From: DATEPR01 sp036491115
GTDB lineage: Bacteria > Actinomycetota > Actinomycetes > Mycobacteriales > Pseudonocardiaceae
NCBI GenBank assembly: GCA_036491115.1
Contig: DASXCQ010000043.1
Location: forward strand, 62,001 to 126,000
Length of the DNA stretch: 64,000 nucleotides
Reading direction: 5' to 3'
In this document: positions 9,100 through 17,522 of the stretch, in pieces
How positions within the stretch are numbered: position 1 is the first letter of the stretch
Layout of the letters: the number at the start of each line of letters is the position of its first letter
The notes under the pieces: model-generated
The model's database searches: none
The model's input: only the letters and a program-made list of their open reading frames with translations
What the model was told of the DNA's origin: nothing
Program-made: the position numbers and the translations under genes

Positions 9100-9791
9100 G
9101 ACCAGGACACCAGCGTCTTCTCGTACGCCGAGACCTGCTGCGTGGTGCCGCCCAGCCCGTCCAACTGGCTCCAGATGACGTTCTTCATCGTGCTGATCGC
9201 CTGGTAGACGTGCCGCTGGGCGATGTCGAGCGGGGTGCTGTCCGTCGTCTGCTGCGCGTCACCGGCCTGGTAGATGACGTCGACGTCGCCCTGGTACTGG
9301 CCGGCCAGCGAGGACGCCTCCGAGTAGATCTTGCTGCCCATCGACTTCAGTGTGGCCACCACCGAGCCCGACTGGCCGGTCAGGGCCGTGTCCATGCCCT
9401 TGACCTGCGGGATCTGGTCCGAGCAGAGCGTGCTGATCTTGCCGAAGTCCTGGTCCGCCGCCTTCGCCGCATCGCCCTTCCACTGCGCCATCGCGGTCTT
9501 GCGCGCGTCGGCGATGTCGTTCACGGCGTTCTCCAGCGCGGCGGCCGCCTTGCTCAGCGAGTCGGCCACGGCGTCCACGGCGGACAGGTCCCAGTTCAGT
9601 TGCTCGATGTGCTGGGACGGCAGCATGGTGTCGGTGTCGCCGTCGATGTCGGTGTCCTGGTTCGGATTCGCCCGCTGTTGATAGGTCGCCGCGATGATGG
9701 TGTAGGCGTTCTCCAGCGGCGCCAGCACGGTGATGGCGTCCGACAGGTCACGGTCGCTGATCGCCACGCTGCCGTCGTCGGTGTCCTGCAT
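9096..9791 (-). CDS. WXG100-like/ESX-type helical protein
   Basis: A 231-residue, mostly alpha-helical acidic protein without signal peptide. A WKG motif sits in a helix-turn-helix setting (MAQWKGDAAKAA, residues 101-112), as in WXG100 proteins, but the chain is about twice the usual length: it has an N-terminal Asp-rich linker (45-55) and a C-terminal helical segment (about 165-231). A single Cys123 is present. ATG at 9791 follows the EspC-like stop by 7 bp with AGGAGA overlapping the stop codon, and the stop overlaps the YcaO start. By homology of architecture it may be exported by a type VII (ESX) system encoded elsewhere; no EccC/EccD genes are in the window. Confidence 0.7.
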   Translation of the reverse strand: MQDTDDGSVAISDRDLSDAITVLAPLENAYTIIAATYQQRANPNQDTDIDGDTDTMLPSQHIEQLNWDLSAVDAVADSLSKAAAALENAVNDIADARKTAMAQWKGDAAKAADQDFGKISTLCSDQIPQVKGMDTALTGQSGSVVATLKSMGSKIYSEASSLAGQYQGDVDVIYQAGDAQQTTDSTPLDIAQRHVYQAISTMKNVIWSQLDGLGGTTQQVSAYEKTLVSWS

Positions 9792-9798
9792 GCGTCTC

Positions 9799-10359
9799 CT
9801 ATTCGATCGTCGGGTGTTCGCCGCACGCGCCACCGGCCGGGCCCGACTCGCCCGCACCGCCGCTCTCGGTCGCGCCGCCCTCGTCCGTCGCACCACCGTT
9901 GTCCGTCGCGCCGTCGCCGGCGCCGCTGTCCCCCGCAGCGGCGCCGGCGTCCGCACCGGAACCGGACGTGCTGCCGTCGCTGCTCAGTTCCGGCGGGTTC
10001 ATCGGGTCGTACTTCTCGCCGAACTCCTCCATGTTCTTGAGTCCGGCGTCGGTCGACTGGTTGAATCGATCGGCGGTTTCGGCCTCGTTCTTGTGATATT
10101 CCTTCATGGTGTCGCCCAGCGCCTCGACCATCGCGTCCAGGATTTCGGCGCATTTCTTGATGTCCTGCTCGCGGGCGCCCACCGCTTTGTTCCACGCCGA
10201 GGTGATCGCGGCCAGGTAGCGGTCGGTGCCGAGTACCGTCGCCGGCAGTTCCGCCTTCTTCATCTGGTCGGATGCCTCACGGAGTTGGTCCACCGCGCTG
10301 TCCATCGACTGGCTCGCGTGCAGCAGATCGGTCGGACTCACCACATAGCCGTCACCCAT
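9799..10359 (-). CDS. EspC-like type VII secretion target with Gly/Ser/Ala/Thr-rich tail
   Basis: A 186-residue protein. Residues 1-110 form a helical hairpin like T7SS EspC-type targets: two amphipathic helices, a Trp at the turn (AITSAWNKAV, Trp56) and the general ESX export signal YxxxE as Tyr88-His-Lys-Asn-Glu92. Residues 127-179 are a low-complexity tail of Gly, Ser, Ala, Thr and Asp ending GGACGEHPTIE with one Cys178. It opens the three-gene operon with the WXG-type and YcaO genes. Such a tail resembles the Gly/Ser/Cys-rich cores of some azole peptides; that it is modified is only a hypothesis. ATG start; no strong Shine-Dalgarno, so the first base could be slightly different. Confidence 0.72.
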   Translation of the reverse strand: MGDGYVVSPTDLLHASQSMDSAVDQLREASDQMKKAELPATVLGTDRYLAAITSAWNKAVGAREQDIKKCAEILDAMVEALGDTMKEYHKNEAETADRFNQSTDAGLKNMEEFGEKYDPMNPPELSSDGSTSGSGADAGAAAGDSGAGDGATDNGGATDEGGATESGGAGESGPAGGACGEHPTIE

Positions 10360-10621
10360 GCCGACGAAGCATGGTCGGGCGGACTTACCAACGCCTTACA
10401 GTCGACTCAGGCGACCGCCATGGTCAGGGCGGCGCGGCCCAGTCGCACCTTGTTGCCGACGCCGAGCTGGCCACGAACCGGGTCGACGCGTGGTGATCGG
10501 CGAGATCGGCCAGGGCCGGGACACGTCCGATTCCGGCGATTCGTTGCTGGCCGGCTTCACCGGTCGGACCGGACTGGTGGAGTCGGAGACGCGGACGCTG
10601 CTGGCCAAGGCCAGGCGATCC
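10360..10621. other. 262-bp spacer with a possible kinase relic
   Basis: This spacer separates the ESX-like operon from the upstream sugar-transport operon on the same strand and should hold the promoter of the former; I see no convincing -35/-10 pair. On the plus strand, 10517-10559 reads RDTSDSGDSLLAGF, which resembles the DTxGAGDxFxAGF signature of PfkB-family sugar kinases, but the flanks do not continue as a kinase and the frame has no start. It may be a short decayed fragment or chance. Confidence 0.3.
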
Positions 10622-13102
10622 TCAGGTCACGGCTCGGGAGCGCAGGCGGGACTGGGTGTAGATCGCGGCGGCGAACAGAATGAGAAAGCCTTGGAAGAAG
10701 TACTGCCACGACTGGCCGAGGTTGAGGAACGTCGTCGCATTCAGCACCTGCTGGATCAGTGCCGCGCCCAGCAGCGTGCCGATGAACGAACCGCGACCAC
10801 CCAGCAGGCTCGCGCCGCCGAGCACCACCGCCGTGATGCTGGACAGCGTGTAGCTGACCCCTTGAGTCGGGTCGCCGACGCCGATCTGCGCCATCAGCAG
10901 CAAAGCACCCACGAACGTCAGCAACGCGCACGCCACGTAGGCCAGCACGTGCGTCCGGTTCACCTTGATACCCAGCCGCCGCGCGGACTCCTCGTGCGAC
11001 CCGACCGCCCGCAGCCCACGGCCCCAACTGGTGAACCGCAGCGCCAACTCCAACGCCACGGCCACGATCACCGCGACGATGAACGCGATCGGCACGTACC
11101 CGATGGTCGCCGTGATGTACCCGGTCACCGTCGTGCTGATGAACCCACCCTGGAACGGCCGCAACAGCAACGAGACACCTTGTAGTCCGATGTAGAGTGT
11201 CAGAGTTGCGGCCACGGCGGTGAATCCACCGTATCGCACCAGTAAACCGTTGATCAGCCCACTGGCCGCCGCCACCGCGATCATGATGACGAAGGCGAGC
11301 ACCACGATGACCGGTGACTTCCCGCTGACCACGAAGAACGACGCGATCACCACCAGCAGCCCGGCCAACGGCCCGACGGACAGGTCGATGCCACCGGTCA
11401 TGATCACGATCGTCTGGCCCATGCTGATGAACGCCAGTGCCGTCAACAACGTCAGCACCGAGATCACGTTGAACGGCGCCAGATAGCGGGCGTTGTGCGC
11501 GAACGTGTAGGCGCCCAGCGCGAGGATCACCAGGGCCAGGATCACGCTCGGCGCGTAGTCGCCGCGCACCAGCCGGCGCAGCCGCGAATCCGGCGCCGAA
11601 ACCTCGGGACCGCGGGCGGTCGTCGTCGCGCCCACCACGGTGGACGTGATGTTCTCCTCCGTGACGTCGGCACCGGCCAGCTCGCCGACCACGTGACCAC
11701 GGGAGAACACCACCACGCGGTCGCACAGCCCCTCCAACTCCTTGGCATCGGAGGACACCACGACCACCGGCACGCCGGAGCCTGCCACGTCACGCATGAG
11801 TCGGTAGATCTCCGACCGGGCGCCGACGTCCACGCCCTGGGTCGGCTCGTCGGCGAGCAGGATCTTCGGTGACGCCAGTAGGGCTCGCGCCATGACGACC
11901 TTCTGCTGGTTGCCGCCGGACAACGACATCACGTTGGCCTCGATGGACGACGTCTTCACCGACAGCCGGTCCACCTCGGCAGTGACCGCGACCCGTTCCC
12001 TTTCCCGGCCGACCACGCCGTTGTTGGCCAGCGACGGCAGTGCGCTGACGGCCGCGTTCTCCCGCACCGACATCGCCGTCAGCAGGCCCTCGGCGTGCCG
12101 GTCGGCGGGCAGGTAGGCGGTGCGCTCGACCAGCCGCCTGCCGCGCATCGCCTCGCCGTCCAGGGTGATGCCGCCGGACGAGCGCACCAACCCGGCCAGC
12201 GCGCGGAGGAACTGGCTCTGCCCGTTGCCGACGATGCCGGCCAGGCCCACGATCTCGCCGTGCCGGACCTGGAGGCAGGCATCGTGGAAACCGTCGCCGG
12301 ACAGGTTGTCCACCTTCAGGCTGACGGTCTGTTCGGCCACCACCGGATTCTTCGGCGGGAAGGTGGTGGCCAGTTCACGGCCGACGATCAGGCGCAGCAG
12401 CTGGTCGTCGTCGAGGTCGGCGACCTCGCGGTGGCCACGGGTGCGCCCGTCCCGCAGCACGGTCACCTCGTCGGCGATCTCGCGCACCTCGGCCAGGCGG
12501 TGGGTGATGTAGATGACCGCGGTGCCCCGCGCGGCCGCCTGGCGTACCTGCTCGAACAGGATCTCGGTCTGGTCGGCACCCAGCGGCGCTGTCGGCTCGT
12601 CCAGGATCAGCACCGTGGGTTCGAGCGCGACCGCCTTGGCCACCTCCAGCAACTGCTTCTGGGCGACGCCGAGCTGGTCGACCCTGTCCTGCAATCGGAC
12701 CCGGGAGCCGACCCGCCGCAGCAGGTCGACCATCCAGGTCCTGGTGTCGCCGCCGGTGCGCATGCGCTCGGCGGGGACGGCCACCCGGATGTTCTCGGCG
12801 ACGGTCATGTCCGGCAGCACGGCGGGATGCTGGTGGACGATCGCGATGCCCATCCGGGTGGCCATGTCGGTGGTCAGCACCGGTATGTGCTCGCCGGCCA
12901 GGGTGATCCGCCCCTGGTCGGGCTGCACCGACCCGGACGCCACCCCCATCAGGGTGGACTTGCCGGCGCCGTTCTCCCCCAGCAGGGCATGCACCCTGCC
13001 GGGGCGGACGTCGAACGAGACCTCGGTCAGGGCGTGCACCGCCGCGTAGCTCTTGGATACGCCGGCCAGGCTCAGCACCGGGGTGGCCGTGATGGGCTCC
13101 AC
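10622..13102 (-). CDS. Sugar ABC transporter, fused double ATP-binding protein + permease
   Basis: An 826-residue fusion. Residues 1 to about 490 are an RbsA/MglA-type tandem ATPase: P-loop GENGAGKST in the first half, a degenerate signature (LGVAQKQ) in the first half and a canonical SLSGGNQQK in the second half. Residues about 500-826 are an RbsC-type permease with eight or more hydrophobic helices and the family motifs GGIDLSVG and VVLGGASLLGGRG. Normally these are separate proteins. GTG start with AGGAGG upstream. It is the last gene of the operon after the receptor; with the stand-alone permease it would give a heterodimeric channel. Pentose, rhamnose or another sugar is likely, but not determinable. 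Confidence 0.9.
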   Translation of the reverse strand: MEPITATPVLSLAGVSKSYAAVHALTEVSFDVRPGRVHALLGENGAGKSTLMGVASGSVQPDQGRITLAGEHIPVLTTDMATRMGIAIVHQHPAVLPDMTVAENIRVAVPAERMRTGGDTRTWMVDLLRRVGSRVRLQDRVDQLGVAQKQLLEVAKAVALEPTVLILDEPTAPLGADQTEILFEQVRQAAARGTAVIYITHRLAEVREIADEVTVLRDGRTRGHREVADLDDDQLLRLIVGRELATTFPPKNPVVAEQTVSLKVDNLSGDGFHDACLQVRHGEIVGLAGIVGNGQSQFLRALAGLVRSSGGITLDGEAMRGRRLVERTAYLPADRHAEGLLTAMSVRENAAVSALPSLANNGVVGRERERVAVTAEVDRLSVKTSSIEANVMSLSGGNQQKVVMARALLASPKILLADEPTQGVDVGARSEIYRLMRDVAGSGVPVVVVSSDAKELEGLCDRVVVFSRGHVVGELAGADVTEENITSTVVGATTTARGPEVSAPDSRLRRLVRGDYAPSVILALVILALGAYTFAHNARYLAPFNVISVLTLLTALAFISMGQTIVIMTGGIDLSVGPLAGLLVVIASFFVVSGKSPVIVVLAFVIMIAVAAASGLINGLLVRYGGFTAVAATLTLYIGLQGVSLLLRPFQGGFISTTVTGYITATIGYVPIAFIVAVIVAVALELALRFTSWGRGLRAVGSHEESARRLGIKVNRTHVLAYVACALLTFVGALLLMAQIGVGDPTQGVSYTLSSITAVVLGGASLLGGRGSFIGTLLGAALIQQVLNATTFLNLGQSWQYFFQGFLILFAAAIYTQSRLRSRAVT

Positions 13103-13132
13103 CGTGGGACGCCTCCTGTCGGGATCGGCTGG

Positions 13133-14248
13133 TTACTTGAGTGCGGCGACCTGCTGGGCGTTGGTCAGCGAGCTGGACACGAACGCGTCCATCGGCAGGC
13201 TGTTGTCACAGGTGACCGCGTGCGGCTGGCCGGTCAGCGAGTCCTCGAACGCGCTCTGCGGGTACACAGTCGACTTGGGGATCACACCACCGCTGGCCTT
13301 CGCGATCGCCACGTCCACCGCCAGCCGGGACATCGCGTTCTGCGACGACACGGTGAACAGCGCGAACCCCTTGCCCGCGTCCTTCTGCTGCTGCCAGTCG
13401 CAGGCGAGCTGGTTGGCGTCCTCGGTGGCGATGGCCGGGATCTGCCGGCCGGTCTGGGCGAACGCGGAGAAGGAACTGGCCAGTGCGGCGCCGAAGTCGG
13501 TGGTGATGGCGTCGATCTTCGGGTAGCGGGCCAGCGCGGCCGTGACCACCTGCTGGGTCTTGGCCGCGTCCCAGTTGGTCACCTCGTACGGCGTGGTGCC
13601 GACGAACTTGATGCCGGGGTAGTTCTTCAGCACGGTCTGCATGCCGGTGTACTCGTCCAGGCTCTGCGAGTTGGCCGGCGGGCCGCCGAGGTTGAGCACG
13701 TTGCCCTTGCCGTGCAACGCCTTCACCAGCCAGTTGGCCCACAGCACGCCGGCCTGCTTGAAGTCGGTGCTGACGAAGTAGTTGTAGTCGACGCCCGCCT
13801 GACCGCCGGGGCTGACCCGGTAGGGCACGGTGGTGACGCCCGCCTTGAACGCGCTGCGCAGCGCGGGCAGCATGGCCTGGCCGGCGTCCGGGAACACGAC
13901 CAGCGCCTGGGTGCCCTTGGCGACCAGGCCCTGGATGTCGGAGATCGCCTTCTGCGTGTTGCCCTGGCCGTCGGTGTAGGAGAACGAGGTCACGTCGGGG
14001 CACTTGGCCACCTCGGCCTTGGCCTCGCCCACGGTGACCTTGCGCCAGTTGTTGTCGCCGAAGCCGTCGGCCAGCGCGAAGGACACCTTGTCGGGGCCGC
14101 ACCAGGACGGGACGTTGGCGTTCGCCGGGCGCCCCACGGTGTTCGCCTCGTTCTGGGTCCCGCCGGTGTTCACCGAACAGGCGGACAGCACCATGGCCAG
14201 CACGCCGGCTGACGCGATGAGGGTTCTGCGGAGGGTGTGGGAGGACAT
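13133..14248 (-). CDS. Sugar ABC transporter substrate-binding lipoprotein (periplasmic binding protein type I)
   Basis: A 371-residue receptor with a lipoprotein signal peptide ending VLSAC (Cys24), preceded by Arg-rich MSSHTLRRTL. The mature part has the two-domain fold of Peripla_BP_4 receptors, for example the segment GLVAKGTQALVVFPDAG near one third of the chain and TTDFGAALASSF in the second domain. The ATG at 14248 has AGGAAGG in front. It lies between the two permease-containing genes of the importer (37 bp after the upstream permease, 30 bp before the ATPase fusion). Ligand unknown. Confidence 0.9.
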   Translation of the reverse strand: MSSHTLRRTLIASAGVLAMVLSACSVNTGGTQNEANTVGRPANANVPSWCGPDKVSFALADGFGDNNWRKVTVGEAKAEVAKCPDVTSFSYTDGQGNTQKAISDIQGLVAKGTQALVVFPDAGQAMLPALRSAFKAGVTTVPYRVSPGGQAGVDYNYFVSTDFKQAGVLWANWLVKALHGKGNVLNLGGPPANSQSLDEYTGMQTVLKNYPGIKFVGTTPYEVTNWDAAKTQQVVTAALARYPKIDAITTDFGAALASSFSAFAQTGRQIPAIATEDANQLACDWQQQKDAGKGFALFTVSSQNAMSRLAVDVAIAKASGGVIPKSTVYPQSAFEDSLTGQPHAVTCDNSLPMDAFVSSSLTNAQQVAALK

Positions 14249-14285
14249 GGGGACCTTCCTGGAGGGGTTGCGCGGCAGGCGGCCG

Positions 14286-15374
14286 TCAGGCCGCGGCGTC
14301 GTCGGTGACAAGCCGGCCGCGGCGCATCCAGCCACGGACGGCGGCCCAGTTGACGGTGTAGATCGCGACGCCCGCGGCCAGCGCGATCGCCTGGACGATG
14401 TTGCTGGTGGCCGGGTTGACGCCGAGGGTCAGCACGAACTGGTCGAGTTGGGACAGGAAGAGGGCGGCGACGGCACTGGCGACGGGACTGCCCTTGCCGC
14501 CCAGCAGGGACGTCCCACCCAGCACGACGGCCGCGACCGACGGCAGGAGTTGCGAGTCCCCCTGGAACGCGCTGGGCGTGGTGACGATGCCGCCGAGCAG
14601 GATGCCGGCGACCGTGTACAGCAGGGACGCCCAGACGTAGGCGCCGAGTTGGTGGCGGCGCACCCGCAGTCCGGCCAGGCCGGCCGCGACGGCGTTGTCG
14701 CCGACCGCCTCGAACCGGCGGCCCGCGACCGACCGCTTGATGAGAAAGCCGACCACGGCGGTCAGCACGACGGCCACGTACACCGAGTACGGCAGGCCGA
14801 GGAACTGTCCGGTCGCGATGGTGTGCATCGCCGACGTGGTACTCGTGGGTGAGCCACCGGACACGCCGAGCACCGCCGCGTAGAGCAGTGCGTTGGTGCC
14901 CAACGTGGTCACGATGGCGGACATGCCCAGACGGCTGACGACGACACCGTTCACCAGGCCGGCGGCCAGCCCCGCGGCCAGTGCGATCAGGATCGCCACC
15001 GGCAGCGTGCCGTTGTCGCCGTTGGGGATGTGGGTGACGAGGATGACGGCCAGCGACACCGTGCCCGGCACGGACAGGTCGATGCCTGCCTGTTGGACGA
15101 CGAGGGTCTGGCCGAGCGCGATGATGGCCAGCACGGCGGCGAAGGGCAGCATGCCCTGCACGGAACTGCGGGACAGACTGTCCGGTTCGGCCACCAGGCT
15201 CACTCCGAACAGCAGCACGGTCGCGATCACGATGGTGAGCAGACCGCGGGACGCCCGGCCGGACCGCGGCCAGCGACGCGGTCCACCCTCGGTGTCCCTG
15301 CCGGACGCGGCGCCGGTCGGCGACGGCGTACCGGGTGTGGTCGCCATCGCGGAGTCCCTTGCCGTCTCGGTCAT
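14286..15374 (-). CDS. Sugar ABC transporter permease, RbsC/BPD_transp_2 family
   Basis: A 362-residue inner-membrane permease, first gene of the importer operon. After a 45-residue polar N-terminus it shows eight to ten hydrophobic helices and the family motifs LGQTLVVQQAGIDLSVPG and VVLGGTSLLGGKG. The ATG at 15374 is chosen for the GAGGAG Shine-Dalgarno; upstream in-frame Met/Val codons would run through the promoter region. The partner permease is fused to the ATPase two genes downstream. Confidence 0.88.
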   Translation of the reverse strand: MTETARDSAMATTPGTPSPTGAASGRDTEGGPRRWPRSGRASRGLLTIVIATVLLFGVSLVAEPDSLSRSSVQGMLPFAAVLAIIALGQTLVVQQAGIDLSVPGTVSLAVILVTHIPNGDNGTLPVAILIALAAGLAAGLVNGVVVSRLGMSAIVTTLGTNALLYAAVLGVSGGSPTSTTSAMHTIATGQFLGLPYSVYVAVVLTAVVGFLIKRSVAGRRFEAVGDNAVAAGLAGLRVRRHQLGAYVWASLLYTVAGILLGGIVTTPSAFQGDSQLLPSVAAVVLGGTSLLGGKGSPVASAVAALFLSQLDQFVLTLGVNPATSNIVQAIALAAGVAIYTVNWAAVRGWMRRGRLVTDDAAA

Positions 15375-15424
15375 CAACTCGCTCCTCGGCACCATCGCCG
15401 TTCCCGAACGTTCATCAATGCTGT

Positions 15425-15455
15425 ACAAATCCAGCTGGCTCGTCAAGAGACAGTG
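15425..15455 (-). promoter_or_regulatory. possible promoter of the sugar importer operon
   Basis: On the minus strand a TTGACG hexamer is followed 15 bp later by TACAGC, within a locally AT-richer stretch about 50-80 bp upstream of the permease ATG. The spacing is short for a sigma-70-type promoter, so the assignment is tentative. Confidence 0.25.
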
Positions 15456-15519
15456 GACAGGTTTACGAGAATGTGTCGGTCCTTGGTCATGGGCAAATAT
15501 CTTGGGGCACAACGAAATA

Positions 15520-15539
15520 GCCTCCCGCTGCGCGGAGGC
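15520..15539. terminator. short hairpin downstream of the five-gene dehydrogenase operon
   Basis: GCCTCC pairs with GGAGGC across an 8-nt loop, 22 bp beyond the stop of the minus-strand beta-hydroxyacid dehydrogenase gene. No long T-run follows; it would be a weak, G/C-driven terminator of the sort common in actinomycetes. Confidence 0.35.
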
Positions 15540-15561
15540 GGTGTCGTGGGTGGACGGTGAC

Positions 15562-16461
15562 TCACCGTCTCCTATGCAGTTCAGCGATCGTGGACATGTC
15601 CCGCTCGCCCAGGCCGGCGCCGGATGCCTGGTCGGCGACGGCCCGCACCACCTCGGCCAGCGGCATCGGCGACGACCTCGACCCGGCGAACCGCAGAATG
15701 AGGTCGATGTCCTTGCGCATCAGGTCGACCGTGAACGCCACCGGCTGACCGTCCGGGTCCGCGAAGCACGCCCGCTGGTACACCACGTACGGTGCCGCCA
15801 CGGCACTGCCGGCCAGCACCTCCAACGCCGTCCGTCTCGGCACACCACCGCGTTCGGCGAGCACCAACGACTCACCGATCGCGGCGTTGAGGGTGTGCAG
15901 CACCGAGTTGACGGCGAGCTTCATCGCCTGCCCGGCGCCGGTGTCACCGACCCGGAGCACCCGAGTGGCCAACGACTCCAGCACCGGCGTGGCCCGATCC
16001 ACCACGTCCGGCTCGCCACCGGCCATCACCAGCAGCGACCTCGACCGCGCGCCGGCCACGCTGCCGGACACCGGAGCGTCCACGAACGACACCCCGGCCA
16101 CGGCCAGTTCGGCCGCCTGGGCCCGCGCCTCGGCCACGCCGATGGTGCCCAGGTCGCACACCACCGCTCCCGGGCCGACCGCGCCCGCGACGCCGTGCGG
16201 ACCGAACAGGACACTGCCCAGCGCGGCGGCGTCGGCCAGCACGGTGAGGACGACGTCGGCGTCCCGGACCGCCTCGTCTGGTGTGGCCGCGTGTTCAGCG
16301 ACAGCGGACACTCCGAGCACAGCCAGCTCGTCGGCCAGCCTGCGGTGGCCCGCCGCGCTCCGGTTCCACACCCGCGTGGCGTGGCGGGCACGGACCAGGT
16401 GGGCCGCCATCGGTGCGCCCATCCTGCCCAGGCCGAGCAGTGCCACCCGTGTCACCGCCAT
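15562..16461 (-). CDS. NAD(P)-dependent beta-hydroxyacid dehydrogenase (3-hydroxyisobutyrate dehydrogenase family)
   Basis: A 299-residue cytosolic oxidoreductase. The N-terminal Rossmann motif LGLGRMGAPMAAHL and the catalytic Lys in GDTGAGQAMKLAVN are intact, and APVSGSVAGA matches the substrate-binding loop of the family. Members oxidise 3-hydroxyisobutyrate, tartronate semialdehyde, 3-hydroxypropionate and similar acids. It ends the five-gene minus-strand operon; its ATG overlaps the stop of the preceding alcohol dehydrogenase by 10 bp. A second family member sits at 46280-47224 in a similar gene set. Confidence 0.88.
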   Translation of the reverse strand: MAVTRVALLGLGRMGAPMAAHLVRARHATRVWNRSAAGHRRLADELAVLGVSAVAEHAATPDEAVRDADVVLTVLADAAALGSVLFGPHGVAGAVGPGAVVCDLGTIGVAEARAQAAELAVAGVSFVDAPVSGSVAGARSRSLLVMAGGEPDVVDRATPVLESLATRVLRVGDTGAGQAMKLAVNSVLHTLNAAIGESLVLAERGGVPRRTALEVLAGSAVAAPYVVYQRACFADPDGQPVAFTVDLMRKDIDLILRFAGSRSSPMPLAEVVRAVADQASGAGLGERDMSTIAELHRRR

Positions 16462-17522
16462 GGGTCCACCAGGATCTTGCCGGCCGCTCTGCGCTCCACC
16501 AGCGCGTCCAGACCGTCCGGCACGAGTGTGTCCAGGCCGATCACCCGGTCCAGCAGGTGGGTCGCGATGCCGGTCGTCGAGTCCAGCAACGCCAGTGCGG
16601 CCGGGATGTCGTCGCCGCACACGTGCGCGACGGTGGTCAGCAGGTCCACCTCGCGCAGCGTGGCGTCGGCGAGGTCGAGCGACTGCGGTTCGTGGGCCAG
16701 CCCGACCAGCAGCACCCGCCCGCCGCGCGCGGCCATCCGCACCGCCCGCTGCGCCGAACCCGGCGCGCCGCTGGACTCGATCACCAGCGGAGCGCCCTCG
16801 CCGCCGGTCAGCTCGCGGATCAGCGGCACGGGGTCGCGGTCGGCCACGTTGTGGGTCTCGGTGGCGCCCAGGGCGGCGGCCGTGCGCAGGCGGTCGTCCG
16901 CCACGTCCAGCGCGATGATGCCGGCCGGCCGGCGCTGGGCCAGCCCACAGAGGATGAACGAGCCGATGGCACCCGCGCCGATCACCACGACCGTCTCGTC
17001 CGCGGCCACCCGCGCGCGGCGCACCGCGTGCAGGCCGACGGCCAGCGGCTGGGCCAGGCCGGCCGCGTCGTCCACGCAGTCATCGGGGATCGGGACGCAG
17101 GTGGCCGCGGGGACGGCGGCGTACTCGGCGAGCCCGCCGTCCGCGTTGAGGCCGAGTGTCCAGTAGCGGGCGCACAGGTTGGTCCGCCCGGACCGGCACC
17201 ACGCACACTGGCCGCAGGACACGCCCGCTCCGGTGGCGATCCGCCGCCCGGCCAGATGGTCGGCACCGCGGCCGTGGTCGACGACCTCGCCGACGAACTC
17301 GTGGCCCATCACCATCGGTCCGATGTGGCCACTGGCAGCGTGTTTCCGGTGCACCGGGAACATGCCGGGACCGTGCAGGTACTCGGTGGCGTCGGTGCCG
17401 CAGATGCCCGACCGGGTCACCCGTACCAGCACCTGCCCGTCGCCGGCGGTGGGCACCGGGCGCTGCTCGATCCGCACGTCCTGGGCACCGTGGTAGACGG
17501 CGGCGCGCATGGTCGGGTTCAT
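16452..17522 (-). CDS. Zinc-dependent alcohol dehydrogenase, MDR superfamily
   Basis: A 356-residue medium-chain dehydrogenase. The catalytic zinc site is seen in SGICGTDATEY and MGHEFVGEVV, the structural zinc site in CGQCAWCRSGRTNLC, and a nucleotide-binding GAGAIG in the second half. It resembles sorbitol/threonine/butanediol dehydrogenases. The ATG overlaps the stop of the next upstream dehydrogenase as ATGA and has GGAGG in front, so expression is coupled. It probably oxidises a secondary alcohol or polyol in the pathway encoded by the operon. Confidence 0.88.
   Translation of the reverse strand: MNPTMRAAVYHGAQDVRIEQRPVPTAGDGQVLVRVTRSGICGTDATEYLHGPGMFPVHRKHAASGHIGPMVMGHEFVGEVVDHGRGADHLAGRRIATGAGVSCGQCAWCRSGRTNLCARYWTLGLNADGGLAEYAAVPAATCVPIPDDCVDDAAGLAQPLAVGLHAVRRARVAADETVVVIGAGAIGSFILCGLAQRRPAGIIALDVADDRLRTAAALGATETHNVADRDPVPLIRELTGGEGAPLVIESSGAPGSAQRAVRMAARGGRVLLVGLAHEPQSLDLADATLREVDLLTTVAHVCGDDIPAALALLDSTTGIATHLLDRVIGLDTLVPDGLDALVERRAAGKILVDPWR

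Noticed and set aside
10358..11185. Plus-strand 275-codon frame over the spacer and the ABC fusion 3' end
   Set aside because: No start with a ribosome-binding site, antisense to a clear permease, and composition typical of a shadow frame.
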